The notes under the pieces are model-generated. The model was not told the DNA's origin. It searched no databases and saw only the letters and a list, made by a program, of their open reading frames with translations. Made by a program: the position numbers and the translations under genes. 15,672 nt of DNA from a bacterium (GTDB lineage Bacteria; Zhuqueibacterota; Zhuqueibacteria; Residuimicrobiales; Krinioviventaceae): contig JAJRST010000371.1 of assembly GCA_024278645.1 (NCBI GenBank), forward strand, positions 1 to 15,672, read 5' to 3'. Of this stretch, positions 1 through 6,449 are shown one piece after another; the first letter of the stretch is position 1, and each line of letters begins with the position of its first letter.

Positions 1-30
1 AGAAATATATTTTTAGGGTTAATTTCATGC

Positions 31-69
31 GAATTTGTTAGATAAAATGTGACGCCAATGAACAAATTC
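31..69. repeat. Perfect 9-bp inverted repeat
   Basis: GAATTTGTT at 31-39 is matched exactly by AACAAATTC at 61-69 across a 21-nt spacer. It lies in an AT-rich stretch with no convincing gene. No T-tract follows, so it does not look like an intrinsic terminator. It could be an operator for the gene starting at 233, or chance in AT-rich DNA. Apart from this and a weak promoter candidate, I see nothing in positions 1-232. Confidence 0.35.
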
Positions 70-171
70 ATTTAAATTGCCATAATTCTCGCAATTGAAA
101 ATAGTTTGTCAAAATCAAGGTGTAGTTCGCCGAGTACATACATGAAAACAACGGCGCTATCCGAATTCCTG

Positions 172-200
172 TTGCTTCTGTGGTTTGTCGGTTTTATATT
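172..200 (+). promoter_or_regulatory. Candidate sigma-70-like promoter for the NamZ-like gene
   Basis: TTGCTT (172-177) and TATATT (195-200) are separated by 17 nt. They match the classical -35 and -10 boxes at 3/6 and 5/6 positions and would start transcription near 207, about 25 nt before the ATG at 233. The spacing is ideal but the -35 match is weak, and FCB-group bacteria often use a different consensus, so this is only a candidate. Confidence 0.25.
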
Positions 201-232
201 GCAAAAAAAGATTTTGATCCTGTGGTGAACGG

Positions 233-1438
233 ATGGTTTTATTGGGCATAGACAACCTGCTGCAAAATCCACATCTGCAAAAGCCGCTCAGGGGGCGGCG
301 ATTGGCGCTGCTCGGCCATGCGGCCTCGGTGACGCGCGGCGGCCGGCATACGCTTGACGCTCTGATGCAGCAGCCGGATTTACAAATCGTCGCCGCATTC
401 GGCCCGCAGCACGGTATGCGCGGCGAGAAGCAGGACAATATGATCGAATCCGACGACTATGTGGACCCGCGGCACGGCATCCCCGTATTCAGCTTGTACG
501 GCAAGGTGCGGCGCCCCACGGCGGGAATGATGCGGACGTTCGATGTGCTGCTCATCGACCTCCAGGACATCGGCACGCGCATTTACACTTTTGTCACCAC
601 GCTTGTCTACATGCTGGAAGCGTGCGCGGAGCATAAAAAAAGCGTCTGCCTTCTCGATCGGCCCAACCCCGCGGGGCGTCCTATCGAAGGGTCGATTCTC
701 GAACCGGGGTGGGAGAGCTTTGTCGGCGCCGCGCCGCTCATCATGCGCCACGGTTTGACCCTGGGCGAACTGGCCGCCTGGTACGTCGACCTGAGAGGGC
801 TGGACGTGGATTTGCAGGTCGTCCCCATGCTGGACTACGATCCCGACGCCGCGCCGGGGTTCGGCTGGCCGCTGCACGAGCTGTCATGGATCAACCCCAG
901 TCCGAACGCCTCCAGCCTGAACATGACGCGCTGTTTTCCCGGCACGGTTCTGTTTGAAGGCACAACCCTGTCCGAGGGCCGCGGCACGACGACGGCGCTG
1001 GAAGTCGTCGGCGCGCCGGACCTGGATTTTGATCGACTTTTGCAGCGCATGTTTGCCCTGCGTCCCGAATGGCTGCGCGGCTGCCTCATTCGCCCTTGCT
1101 TTTTCGAACCCACGTTTCATAAACATGTCGGTGCGTTGTGCGCCGGTCTGCAAATCCATACCGACAATGCCTTGTACCGGCATGATGATTTCCAACCCTA
1201 TCGCCTGGCCGCGCTTTTGCTAAAAACCATCCGGCTGGAATATCCGGGCTATCGACTGTGGCGCAAATTTCCCTACGAGTATGAAACCGAGCGACTGGCC
1301 ATCGACCTGCTCGCCGGCGGCCCGTTTTTACGCCAATGGATCGACGACCCGGATGCAACGCCGGAGGAGTTCGACGCACGGTTGCGCGCCAATGAAATAA
1401 AATGGCGAGAGATTCGCGAACCTTTTTTACTTTATTGA
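233..1438 (+). CDS. NamZ-like exo-beta-N-acetylmuramidase (DUF1343, GH171 family)
   Basis: This 401-residue protein has the full run of DUF1343 motifs: GPQHGMRG (57-64), FSLYG (86-90), IDLQDIGTR (108-116), DRPNPAGRP (142-150), MRHGLTLGELA (171-181), WINPSPN (219-225) and SEGRGTT (237-243). The founding member, Bacillus subtilis NamZ (YbbC), releases N-acetylmuramic acid from the non-reducing ends of peptidoglycan fragments, so a wall-recycling or scavenging role is likely. The length suits the catalytic unit plus the family's C-terminal domain. The start at 233 is bounded by an upstream in-frame TGA at 215-217. No signal peptide is visible, so the protein is probably cytoplasmic unless the true start is missed. 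Most homologues I recall read GPEHG where this one reads GPQHG. Family assignment is firm; the exact substrate is inferred. Confidence 0.88.
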   Translation: MVLLGIDNLLQNPHLQKPLRGRRLALLGHAASVTRGGRHTLDALMQQPDLQIVAAFGPQHGMRGEKQDNMIESDDYVDPRHGIPVFSLYGKVRRPTAGMMRTFDVLLIDLQDIGTRIYTFVTTLVYMLEACAEHKKSVCLLDRPNPAGRPIEGSILEPGWESFVGAAPLIMRHGLTLGELAAWYVDLRGLDVDLQVVPMLDYDPDAAPGFGWPLHELSWINPSPNASSLNMTRCFPGTVLFEGTTLSEGRGTTTALEVVGAPDLDFDRLLQRMFALRPEWLRGCLIRPCFFEPTFHKHVGALCAGLQIHTDNALYRHDDFQPYRLAALLLKTIRLEYPGYRLWRKFPYEYETERLAIDLLAGGPFLRQWIDDPDATPEEFDARLRANEIKWREIREPFLLY

Positions 1439-1556
1439 TGAAAGACTTGATTCTCAGGGAAATGATGTTTATGTTTTTTGTCCGTGGTTGTGCTCGGGGG
1501 AGCAACGATCGTATTCTGTGATCCGATTTATTCAAACCTAAAAGATGAGGGAAGTC

Positions 1557-2516
1557 ATGAAAGTCATCCTTTTCGTTTTGAGTCTCGTTTTGTTCGTCGC
1601 CTGCCAGTCGCCCAAAAGTCCGCCGGATATCCTCAACGGACGCATTCTTTTTCTCGGAGACAGCATCACCCAGGACGGTCGCTATGTGAGCATCATCGAA
1701 TACGAACTGTTCAGGCATTACCCGGACGCCGATATCGACGTCATCAGCATCGGGCTGTCGAGCGAAACCGTTTCCGGATTGACCGAGCCGCATCATCCCT
1801 ATCCGCGCCCGAATGTGCACGAACGCTTGGGACGCGCCCTGGAAAAAACAAAGCCGCAAACCGTGGTCGCATGCTACGGCATGAACGACGGCATTTACCA
1901 TCCGCAAAGCGACGAGCGTTTTCAGTCCTACAAGGACGGCATACAAAAGCTCGTCGCCGATGTCAGGGCCGCGGGGGCCAAACTGATCATTTTGACGCCG
2001 CCGATTTTCGACGCCGCGGTCATCCCGAAAAAAGTGGTCGGCGCGGATGCGCCCCGGTTCGGCTACTCGACCCCTTTTGTCGGCTATAACGATGTGTTGG
2101 CGGATTACTCCGAATGGCTGCTTGCTTTGAACGTTCCGGATGTGCAGGTCATCAATCTGAATGGGCCGATGCTGGTATTTGTAAAGCAACAACGCGAGTC
2201 AAATCCCGACTTTGCCATCAGCAAGGACGGCGTGCATCCGAACTTTGACGGTCATGCGCTGATGGCGCGCTTGTTCCTGAAAGGCATCGGCGTTCCCCTC
2301 GAGGATGTGGACGTCCACTATTATGCCGCCCTGTTGACCAAGGATCCGCTTTACCGCCTGGTGCAACAACGACGCGCCATGCGTTCCACCGCCTGGCTGG
2401 TGGATATCGGCTTTAACAAGCCGGGAAATTACAAAGCGCTGCCCCTGGACGAGGCGGAAAAAATGGCGGCCGAAATGAAGCAGCAGATACTGGATCAGGT
2501 CAAGGGAGAGAATTAA
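1557..2516 (+). CDS. SGNH/GDSL-family esterase lipoprotein
   Basis: The predicted protein has 319 residues and starts with a lipoprotein signal ending in LFVAC (lipidated Cys at residue 16), so it should be anchored in a membrane on the periplasmic or outer side. SGNH blocks are all present: GDSIT with nucleophile Ser36, a glycine block near SIGLSSE (64-70), GMND (108-111) and the catalytic dyad DGVHPN (Asp224, His227). After the core comes a C-terminal segment around AWLVDIG that I recall from SGNH hydrolases of Bacteroidota and Planctomycetes. Such enzymes hydrolyse acyl (often acetyl) esters on sugars; the substrate cannot be read from sequence. I prefer the ATG at 1557 over the in-frame ATG at 1545 because GAGGG lies 5-6 nt upstream and the signal peptide then starts normally. 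It follows the NamZ-like gene after about 118 nt. Confidence 0.87.
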   Translation: MKVILFVLSLVLFVACQSPKSPPDILNGRILFLGDSITQDGRYVSIIEYELFRHYPDADIDVISIGLSSETVSGLTEPHHPYPRPNVHERLGRALEKTKPQTVVACYGMNDGIYHPQSDERFQSYKDGIQKLVADVRAAGAKLIILTPPIFDAAVIPKKVVGADAPRFGYSTPFVGYNDVLADYSEWLLALNVPDVQVINLNGPMLVFVKQQRESNPDFAISKDGVHPNFDGHALMARLFLKGIGVPLEDVDVHYYAALLTKDPLYRLVQQRRAMRSTAWLVDIGFNKPGNYKALPLDEAEKMAAEMKQQILDQVKGEN

Positions 2517-2661
2517 GATTGTCGGCGTCAATTTCGCACCGGCAAGATACAAAAGACTCTACTCGCTTTCAGGTCGCAGACTTGGTGTTTTATTAAATTG
2601 CTGCAAGGCAAAAAGAATTGTCTTGCCCGTAATTGTTTTGCCCTTGAAAAGGAGGACAGGA

Positions 2662-3936
2662 ATGATAAAGCTGTCAACGTTGATCCTGCTGCTGGCCGTC
2701 GCAGCCATACCCCAGGACGCTAATTATGACGAAGCCAAAATACCGGCTTTTGTCCTTCCCGATCCGTTGATTTGTTCCGACGGCGCCAAAGTGACCGATT
2801 CACAAACATGGATGCACAAACGCCGACCCGAAATTCTCGCCCTGTTTGAGAAACAAGTTTACGGCAAGGCGCCGGACGCCCCTGTGATAGCCTACGATCT
2901 CCTCGAAAGCGACGCCCGCGCCCTGGGAGGTCTGGCGACGCGCAAGCAAGTGCGCGTTTACCTCATCGGCGACAAAAAAGGGCCGTTCATGGATGTGCTC
3001 ATCTACCTGCCCAATAAAACCCAGAGACCGGCGCCGCTGTTCGTAGGCCTTAATTTTTATGGCAACCACACCACCATCGACGATCCGGCCGTATTTATCA
3101 CCAAAAGCTGGGTGCGCAACAACAAGGAGTTCGGCATCGTCGACCATCGCGCGACCGAGGCCTCTCGCGGCGTCCGTGCGAGCCGCTGGCCAATCCGGCG
3201 CATTCTGCGGCAAGGCTACGGCCTGGCTACGATTTATTACGGCGACATCGACCCGGACGACGAGGGTCGCTTTGACAATGGCATTCATCCCTGGTTCTAC
3301 AAAAAGGGGCAAACGCATCCGGCGCCGGACGAGTGGGGTTCCATCGCCGCCTGGGCCTGGGGATTAAGCCGCGCCATGGATTATTTTGAAGCGGACGACG
3401 ACATCGCCAACGAAAGAGTCATCGTCATGGGACACTCTCGTCTCGGTAAAACGTCGCTTTGGGCCGGGGCGACGGACAAGCGTTTTGCCATCGTCATTTC
3501 CAATAATTCGGGCTGCGGCGGCGCGGCGTTGTCGCGACGGCGCTTTGGTGAAACGGTCAAGCGCATCAATACGTCATTTCCGCACTGGTTTTGCGACAAT
3601 TTCAAGAAATACAACGACAACGAAGAGGCGCTGCCCGTGGACCAGCACGAACTCATTGCGCTCATGGCGCCGCGTCCGGTTTATGTGGCCAGCGCCGAGG
3701 AAGATCGCTGGGCCGATCCGCGCGGCGAGTTTTTGTCGGCGAAATACGCTGAACCTGTGTATCAACTGTTCGGCTTGCAAGGGCTGCCCTCAGATGAAAT
3801 GCCCGAGGTCGGCAAGCCCGCTGTCGGAACCATCGGCTATCATATTCGTTCCGGCGCGCATGACGTGACGCTCTACGACTGGCGGCAATATCTGAGATTC
3901 GCGGACAGGCATCTGCATGAGAAAGGTATGAAATGA
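2662..3936 (+). CDS. CE15 glucuronoyl-esterase-like alpha/beta hydrolase
   Basis: The predicted protein has 424 residues and a short hydrophobic signal peptide (about residues 1-16), so it is probably exported. It matches bacterial carbohydrate esterase family 15: the nucleophile motif GHSRLGK (Ser259) is followed by LWAGATDKRF, NNSGCGG, RRFGE, PHWF, LPVDQH, APRPVYV and EDRWADP, with the catalytic His in GAHDVTLYDW (His400). CE15 enzymes cleave the ester between 4-O-methylglucuronic acid on xylan and lignin alcohols. The residue 23 after the Ser, a Glu in fungal enzymes, is Asn282 here; Asp348 or its neighbours Glu346/Glu347 is the likely acid, as in other bacterial members. I chose the ATG at 2662, not the in-frame ATG at 2623, because a strong AAAAGGAGG sits just upstream and it puts the signal peptide at the N-terminus. 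The stop overlaps the next start. Confidence 0.88.
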   Translation: MIKLSTLILLLAVAAIPQDANYDEAKIPAFVLPDPLICSDGAKVTDSQTWMHKRRPEILALFEKQVYGKAPDAPVIAYDLLESDARALGGLATRKQVRVYLIGDKKGPFMDVLIYLPNKTQRPAPLFVGLNFYGNHTTIDDPAVFITKSWVRNNKEFGIVDHRATEASRGVRASRWPIRRILRQGYGLATIYYGDIDPDDEGRFDNGIHPWFYKKGQTHPAPDEWGSIAAWAWGLSRAMDYFEADDDIANERVIVMGHSRLGKTSLWAGATDKRFAIVISNNSGCGGAALSRRRFGETVKRINTSFPHWFCDNFKKYNDNEEALPVDQHELIALMAPRPVYVASAEEDRWADPRGEFLSAKYAEPVYQLFGLQGLPSDEMPEVGKPAVGTIGYHIRSGAHDVTLYDWRQYLRFADRHLHEKGMK

Positions 3937-4676
3937 AAATTAAAATATTGCTGCTGGCGGCGCTGGTCGCTTACCAATCGGTGGGCGACATAGCCGAAGG
4001 CAAGGACGGCTTTTTGCCATATAAAATAAAATCCATCGTGTATTCGATCGACGATGACAAAGGGGGAAACGAAATTATCAACATTTCTTATCCTCAATTC
4101 ACCAAATCTGCTGCGGCCGAGTCCATCAATGAGCAGGTCGCAAGAACCATCGCTTCATTGATCAACGACAGCCTGGCGCTGGATGGGGCGGTCGAATGGT
4201 TTGTCAAGGAGTACGAACAGTTCAAAAAGGATTTTCCGGAAACGGCGCAGTACTGGCAGTTTTCCGCTGTGGTCGAACCGTTGGTGAATACGGCAAAAAC
4301 GCTGACGCTTGGTTTTGATATGTACAACTATAGCGGCGGCGCGCATGGAAATGCGCTGCGCATTCTATTGTCGCTGCATCCGGGGACAGGAGAACGCATC
4401 AAATTAAATGAAATCATCCGGCCCGATAAAAGCGACGCTTTTCTAAAATATGCCGAGCAACAATTTCGACGGGAGCGCGATATTCCTGCGTCTCAACCAT
4501 TGTCGGAGGCAGGTTTTTGGTTTGAAAACGACCGGTTTTATTTAAGCGAAAACTTTGGTGTATTGCAGGACGGTTTATTGTTTGTTTATAATCCTTATGA
4601 AATAGCACCCTACACCACTGGCGGCATCGAGCTGTTTATGAGCAATGAAAATCTGAGACCATTTCTAAAGGAATGA
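3933..4676 (+). CDS. Exported DUF3298 (RsiV-like) protein
   Basis: This 247-residue protein has a signal peptide (about residues 1-19) and then a domain like the extracytoplasmic part of RsiV and PdaC. It carries YSGGAHGN (133-140), a long helix-rich middle, and the typical end motif FVYNPYEIAPYTTGG (217-231). In Bacillus, the RsiV version of this domain binds lysozyme, but many family members have no known function and no anti-sigma segment is seen here. The ATG lies inside the stop region of the CE15 gene (ATGA overlap, 3933-3936) and AAAGG stands about 6 nt upstream, so translational coupling is likely. Co-expression with the esterase is inferred from this overlap. The ligand is unknown. 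Confidence 0.78.
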   Translation: MKIKILLLAALVAYQSVGDIAEGKDGFLPYKIKSIVYSIDDDKGGNEIINISYPQFTKSAAAESINEQVARTIASLINDSLALDGAVEWFVKEYEQFKKDFPETAQYWQFSAVVEPLVNTAKTLTLGFDMYNYSGGAHGNALRILLSLHPGTGERIKLNEIIRPDKSDAFLKYAEQQFRRERDIPASQPLSEAGFWFENDRFYLSENFGVLQDGLLFVYNPYEIAPYTTGGIELFMSNENLRPFLKE

Positions 4677-4681
4677 AACGG

Positions 4682-4780
4682 ATGAAAAAGCTTTTCCGGC
4701 GCTTGTTTTATTTTCTGTTGTGAACATTTATGCTCGGGCGCCTCCCCCAAAAAAAATCGAAATTTGGCCTTCACATTATA
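4682..4780 (+). pseudogene. Remnant start of a lost exported or membrane protein
   Basis: An ATG at 4682, 9 nt after AAAGGA, encodes MKKLFRRLFYFLL and then a TGA at 4721-4723. This looks like the start of a signal peptide or membrane anchor. Shifting frame at the stop gives a plausible continuation (VNIYARAPPPKKIEIWPS) that runs into the 3' end of the convergent aminotransferase gene. I read it as the truncated, frameshifted beginning of a further gene of the upstream operon. A chance micro-ORF is the alternative. No family can be named. Confidence 0.33.
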
Positions 4781-5249
4781 ATTCAAACCAGTCATCTATC
4801 ATCGGCCTCAAATTATCCGCTCGTTCCTTGTGCGTAAACTCGTTGGTTTTCGGATTATAGTTATATTCTTCCCCCCATTCCTTGCCGTGCCGCAGAATTT
4901 CGCGAATGGCGTGCAATATGAATTCAATCTCTTCGTCCGTCGTCGTCGGATGCACGGAAAGCCGCACCCACCCCAGTTTGGCGGACAGATCGCCCTGGTC
5001 GATTTTGTCCGTCATCTCCCTGGAGCGCTGCGGATCCACGTGCAGCAAAAAGTGACCGTAGGTGCCGGCGCAGGAGCAGCCGCCGCGAACCTGGATGCCG
5101 AATTTGTCATTCAACAGGCGCACCATCAGGTTAAAATGAATTTCATGAACATAAATGTAAAAGATGCCCAGGCGCTGGTCGATGTTGTCCGCCAGAATGT
5201 GGATGTTGGGGATGTCGCGCAAGCCTTGGAACAGACGCCGCACCATCTC
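4776..5249 (-). CDS. Class V aminotransferase, C-terminal part after an in-frame TAG
   Basis: This is the last third (156 residues from an ATG at 5246-5244) of the class V PLP-dependent aminotransferase whose first part lies at 5250-6245, in the same frame. Visible motifs are LNDKFGIQVRGGCSCAGTYGH (split here as LNDKFG, then RGGCSCAGTYGH at 54-65 of the fragment) and LGWVRLSVHPTTTDEEI, which form the small C-terminal domain. The Cys-rich loop lies where cysteine desulfurases carry their active Cys, but family members are also called simply class V-fold enzymes. The sequence AAAAGGGA about 8 nt before the ATG could allow re-initiation after the TAG, so two separate chains are possible. More likely this is one gene of about 489 codons with a nonsense change or a sequencing error. 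Confidence 0.75.
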   Translation of the reverse strand, partial: EMVRRLFQGLRDIPNIHILADNIDQRLGIFYIYVHEIHFNLMVRLLNDKFGIQVRGGCSCAGTYGHFLLHVDPQRSREMTDKIDQGDLSAKLGWVRLSVHPTTTDEEIEFILHAIREILRHGKEWGEEYNYNPKTNEFTHKERADNLRPMIDDWFEL

Positions 5250-6245
5250 CTATTCCCTTTTCAGAATGTTGTCCACGCCCATCCGTTCCTTCAGTTTTAT
5301 GGCCAACGCCCCGCGAATGGCTTGTAAAAAGCCCGGCGTGCCGCCGTCCTCGCGAAGTTCAATATCCGCGATAAAGTGGTGGCCGTGCCAAGGGTTTGTC
5401 CACAGCACCGTGCCGCCGCCCGGTTGGTCCGGCACTTTATTTTTATAGAGTTCCTTGTCAAAAATCAACACGCCGGAGGAGCCGGGGCCGCCGAGAAACT
5501 TGTGCGGTGAAAAAAATACGGCATCCAGCTTTGCTTCTTCGTCGCCATGGGGGTGCATGTCAATCGTGACATAAGGGGCCGAGGCGGCATAGTCGATGAA
5601 ACAATAGCCGCCGTAGCGGTGCATGATTGTGGCCAGTTCATGCACGGGTGTGGGAATGCCGGTGACGTTGGAGGCCGCGGTAAAAGCGCCGATCTTGAAC
5701 AAGTGATCTTTGTATTTCTTCACCGTATCCTCGACGATGTTCAGATCAACGTTGCCGTCTTTTCCCGGCGGGATGACCACCACTTCGGCAATCGTCTCCT
5801 CCCACGAGGTCTGGTTCGAGTGGTGCTCCATGTGGGTCACAAAAACGATAGGGCGACAATTGACCTTCACCTCAATGCAATCCTTGAATTGTTCGGGAAT
5901 TTTCAGCCCCAAAATGCGTTGAAACTTGTTCACCGCCGCGGTCATGCCGAAACCGGCGTTGATAATGAAGTCGTTGGGCCCGGCGTGGCAGTGATCCTTG
6001 ACGATCTTGTGCGCCTTTTGATAGGCGAGCGTCATCGAGGTGCCGGTGATGTTCGTTTCGGTGTGCGTGTTACCGACAAGCGGTCCCAGCGAATGCGTCA
6101 ACTTTTCTTCAATCGGATGATAGAGGCGACCGCTGGCCGTCCAATCCGCGTAAATAATTTTTTGTTCGCCAAAGGGAGAATGAAAGGCGCGGTCAACGCC
6201 GATGATGTTTTGTCGAAATCTTGAAAAATAGTTTTGTAATTTCAC
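5250..6245 (-). CDS. Class V PLP-dependent aminotransferase (cysteine-desulfurase-like), N-terminal part
   Basis: This 331-residue fragment carries the whole PLP-binding large domain. It has YADWTASGR (32-40), NTHTETNITG (59-68), GFGMTAA (98-104), MEHHSNQTSW (139-148), SNVTG (192-196), FIDYAA (216-221, the PLP-pyridine Asp218), FSPHKFLGGPGSSG (PLP lysine Lys249) and REDGGTPGFLQ near the end. The family includes cysteine desulfurases and related lyases; the exact reaction is not clear from sequence. The start is GTG at 6245-6243, with only a weak GAG upstream, and the N-terminus lines up with the usual start of the family. It ends at an in-frame TAG (5252-5250), with family-like sequence continuing in frame beyond it (4776-5249). 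A perfect palindrome lies 10-25 nt upstream of the start codon. Confidence 0.85.
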   Translation of the reverse strand: MKLQNYFSRFRQNIIGVDRAFHSPFGEQKIIYADWTASGRLYHPIEEKLTHSLGPLVGNTHTETNITGTSMTLAYQKAHKIVKDHCHAGPNDFIINAGFGMTAAVNKFQRILGLKIPEQFKDCIEVKVNCRPIVFVTHMEHHSNQTSWEETIAEVVVIPPGKDGNVDLNIVEDTVKKYKDHLFKIGAFTAASNVTGIPTPVHELATIMHRYGGYCFIDYAASAPYVTIDMHPHGDEEAKLDAVFFSPHKFLGGPGSSGVLIFDKELYKNKVPDQPGGGTVLWTNPWHGHHFIADIELREDGGTPGFLQAIRGALAIKLKERMGVDNILKRE

Positions 6246-6254
6246 AATAATCTC

Positions 6255-6270
6255 GAATTGATTTCAATTC
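6255..6270. promoter_or_regulatory. Palindromic operator-like site
   Basis: GAATTGA-TT-TCAATTC is a perfect inverted repeat of 7-bp arms with a 2-bp centre. It sits 10-25 nt before the GTG of the aminotransferase, in the divergent gap to the POT transporter. Its size and symmetry suit a dimeric repressor. No regulator gene is adjacent, so the link is speculative. Confidence 0.4.
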
Positions 6271-6325
6271 CCGTTTATCTAAAATATATGAAAACAAGAT
6301 TGCATTGCCAATACTGATTTTGTCA

Positions 6326-6333
6326 TATCTTTG
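6326..6333 (+). promoter_or_regulatory. Candidate Bacteroidetes-type -7 box for the POT gene
   Basis: TATCTTTG matches TAnnTTTG exactly and lies about 117 nt before the ATG at 6450. The expected upstream TTTG is only approximated (ATTG at 6304-6307, spacing 18), so support is partial. Confidence 0.3.
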
Positions 6334-6449
6334 TAAGTCACAACCCGAAAATGGTGCTTGGAACTTTAGGTAAATTTTCTAAATTCAACTTTTTATCCCA
6401 GGATGAAGCAAATGAATGAACCAAAAAACATTGCACTTGCGGAGGAGAA

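Noticed and set aside
380..877. Long open frames antisense to the NamZ-like gene
   Set aside because: They lie fully opposite a gene with clear family motifs, show no motif of their own, and are expected in G+C-rich coding DNA.
1490..1506. GC-rich hairpin-like TGCTCGGGGGAGCA
   Set aside because: Short stem with no T-tract; not convincing as a terminator after the NamZ-like gene.
1086..2192. 368-codon minus-strand open frame
   Set aside because: It spans the antisense of two well-supported genes and the gap between them, has Arg/His-rich low-similarity composition, and no recognisable domain.
4830..5327. Plus-strand open frames opposite the aminotransferase
   Set aside because: The minus strand has unmistakable PLP-enzyme motifs; the plus frames are their mirror.
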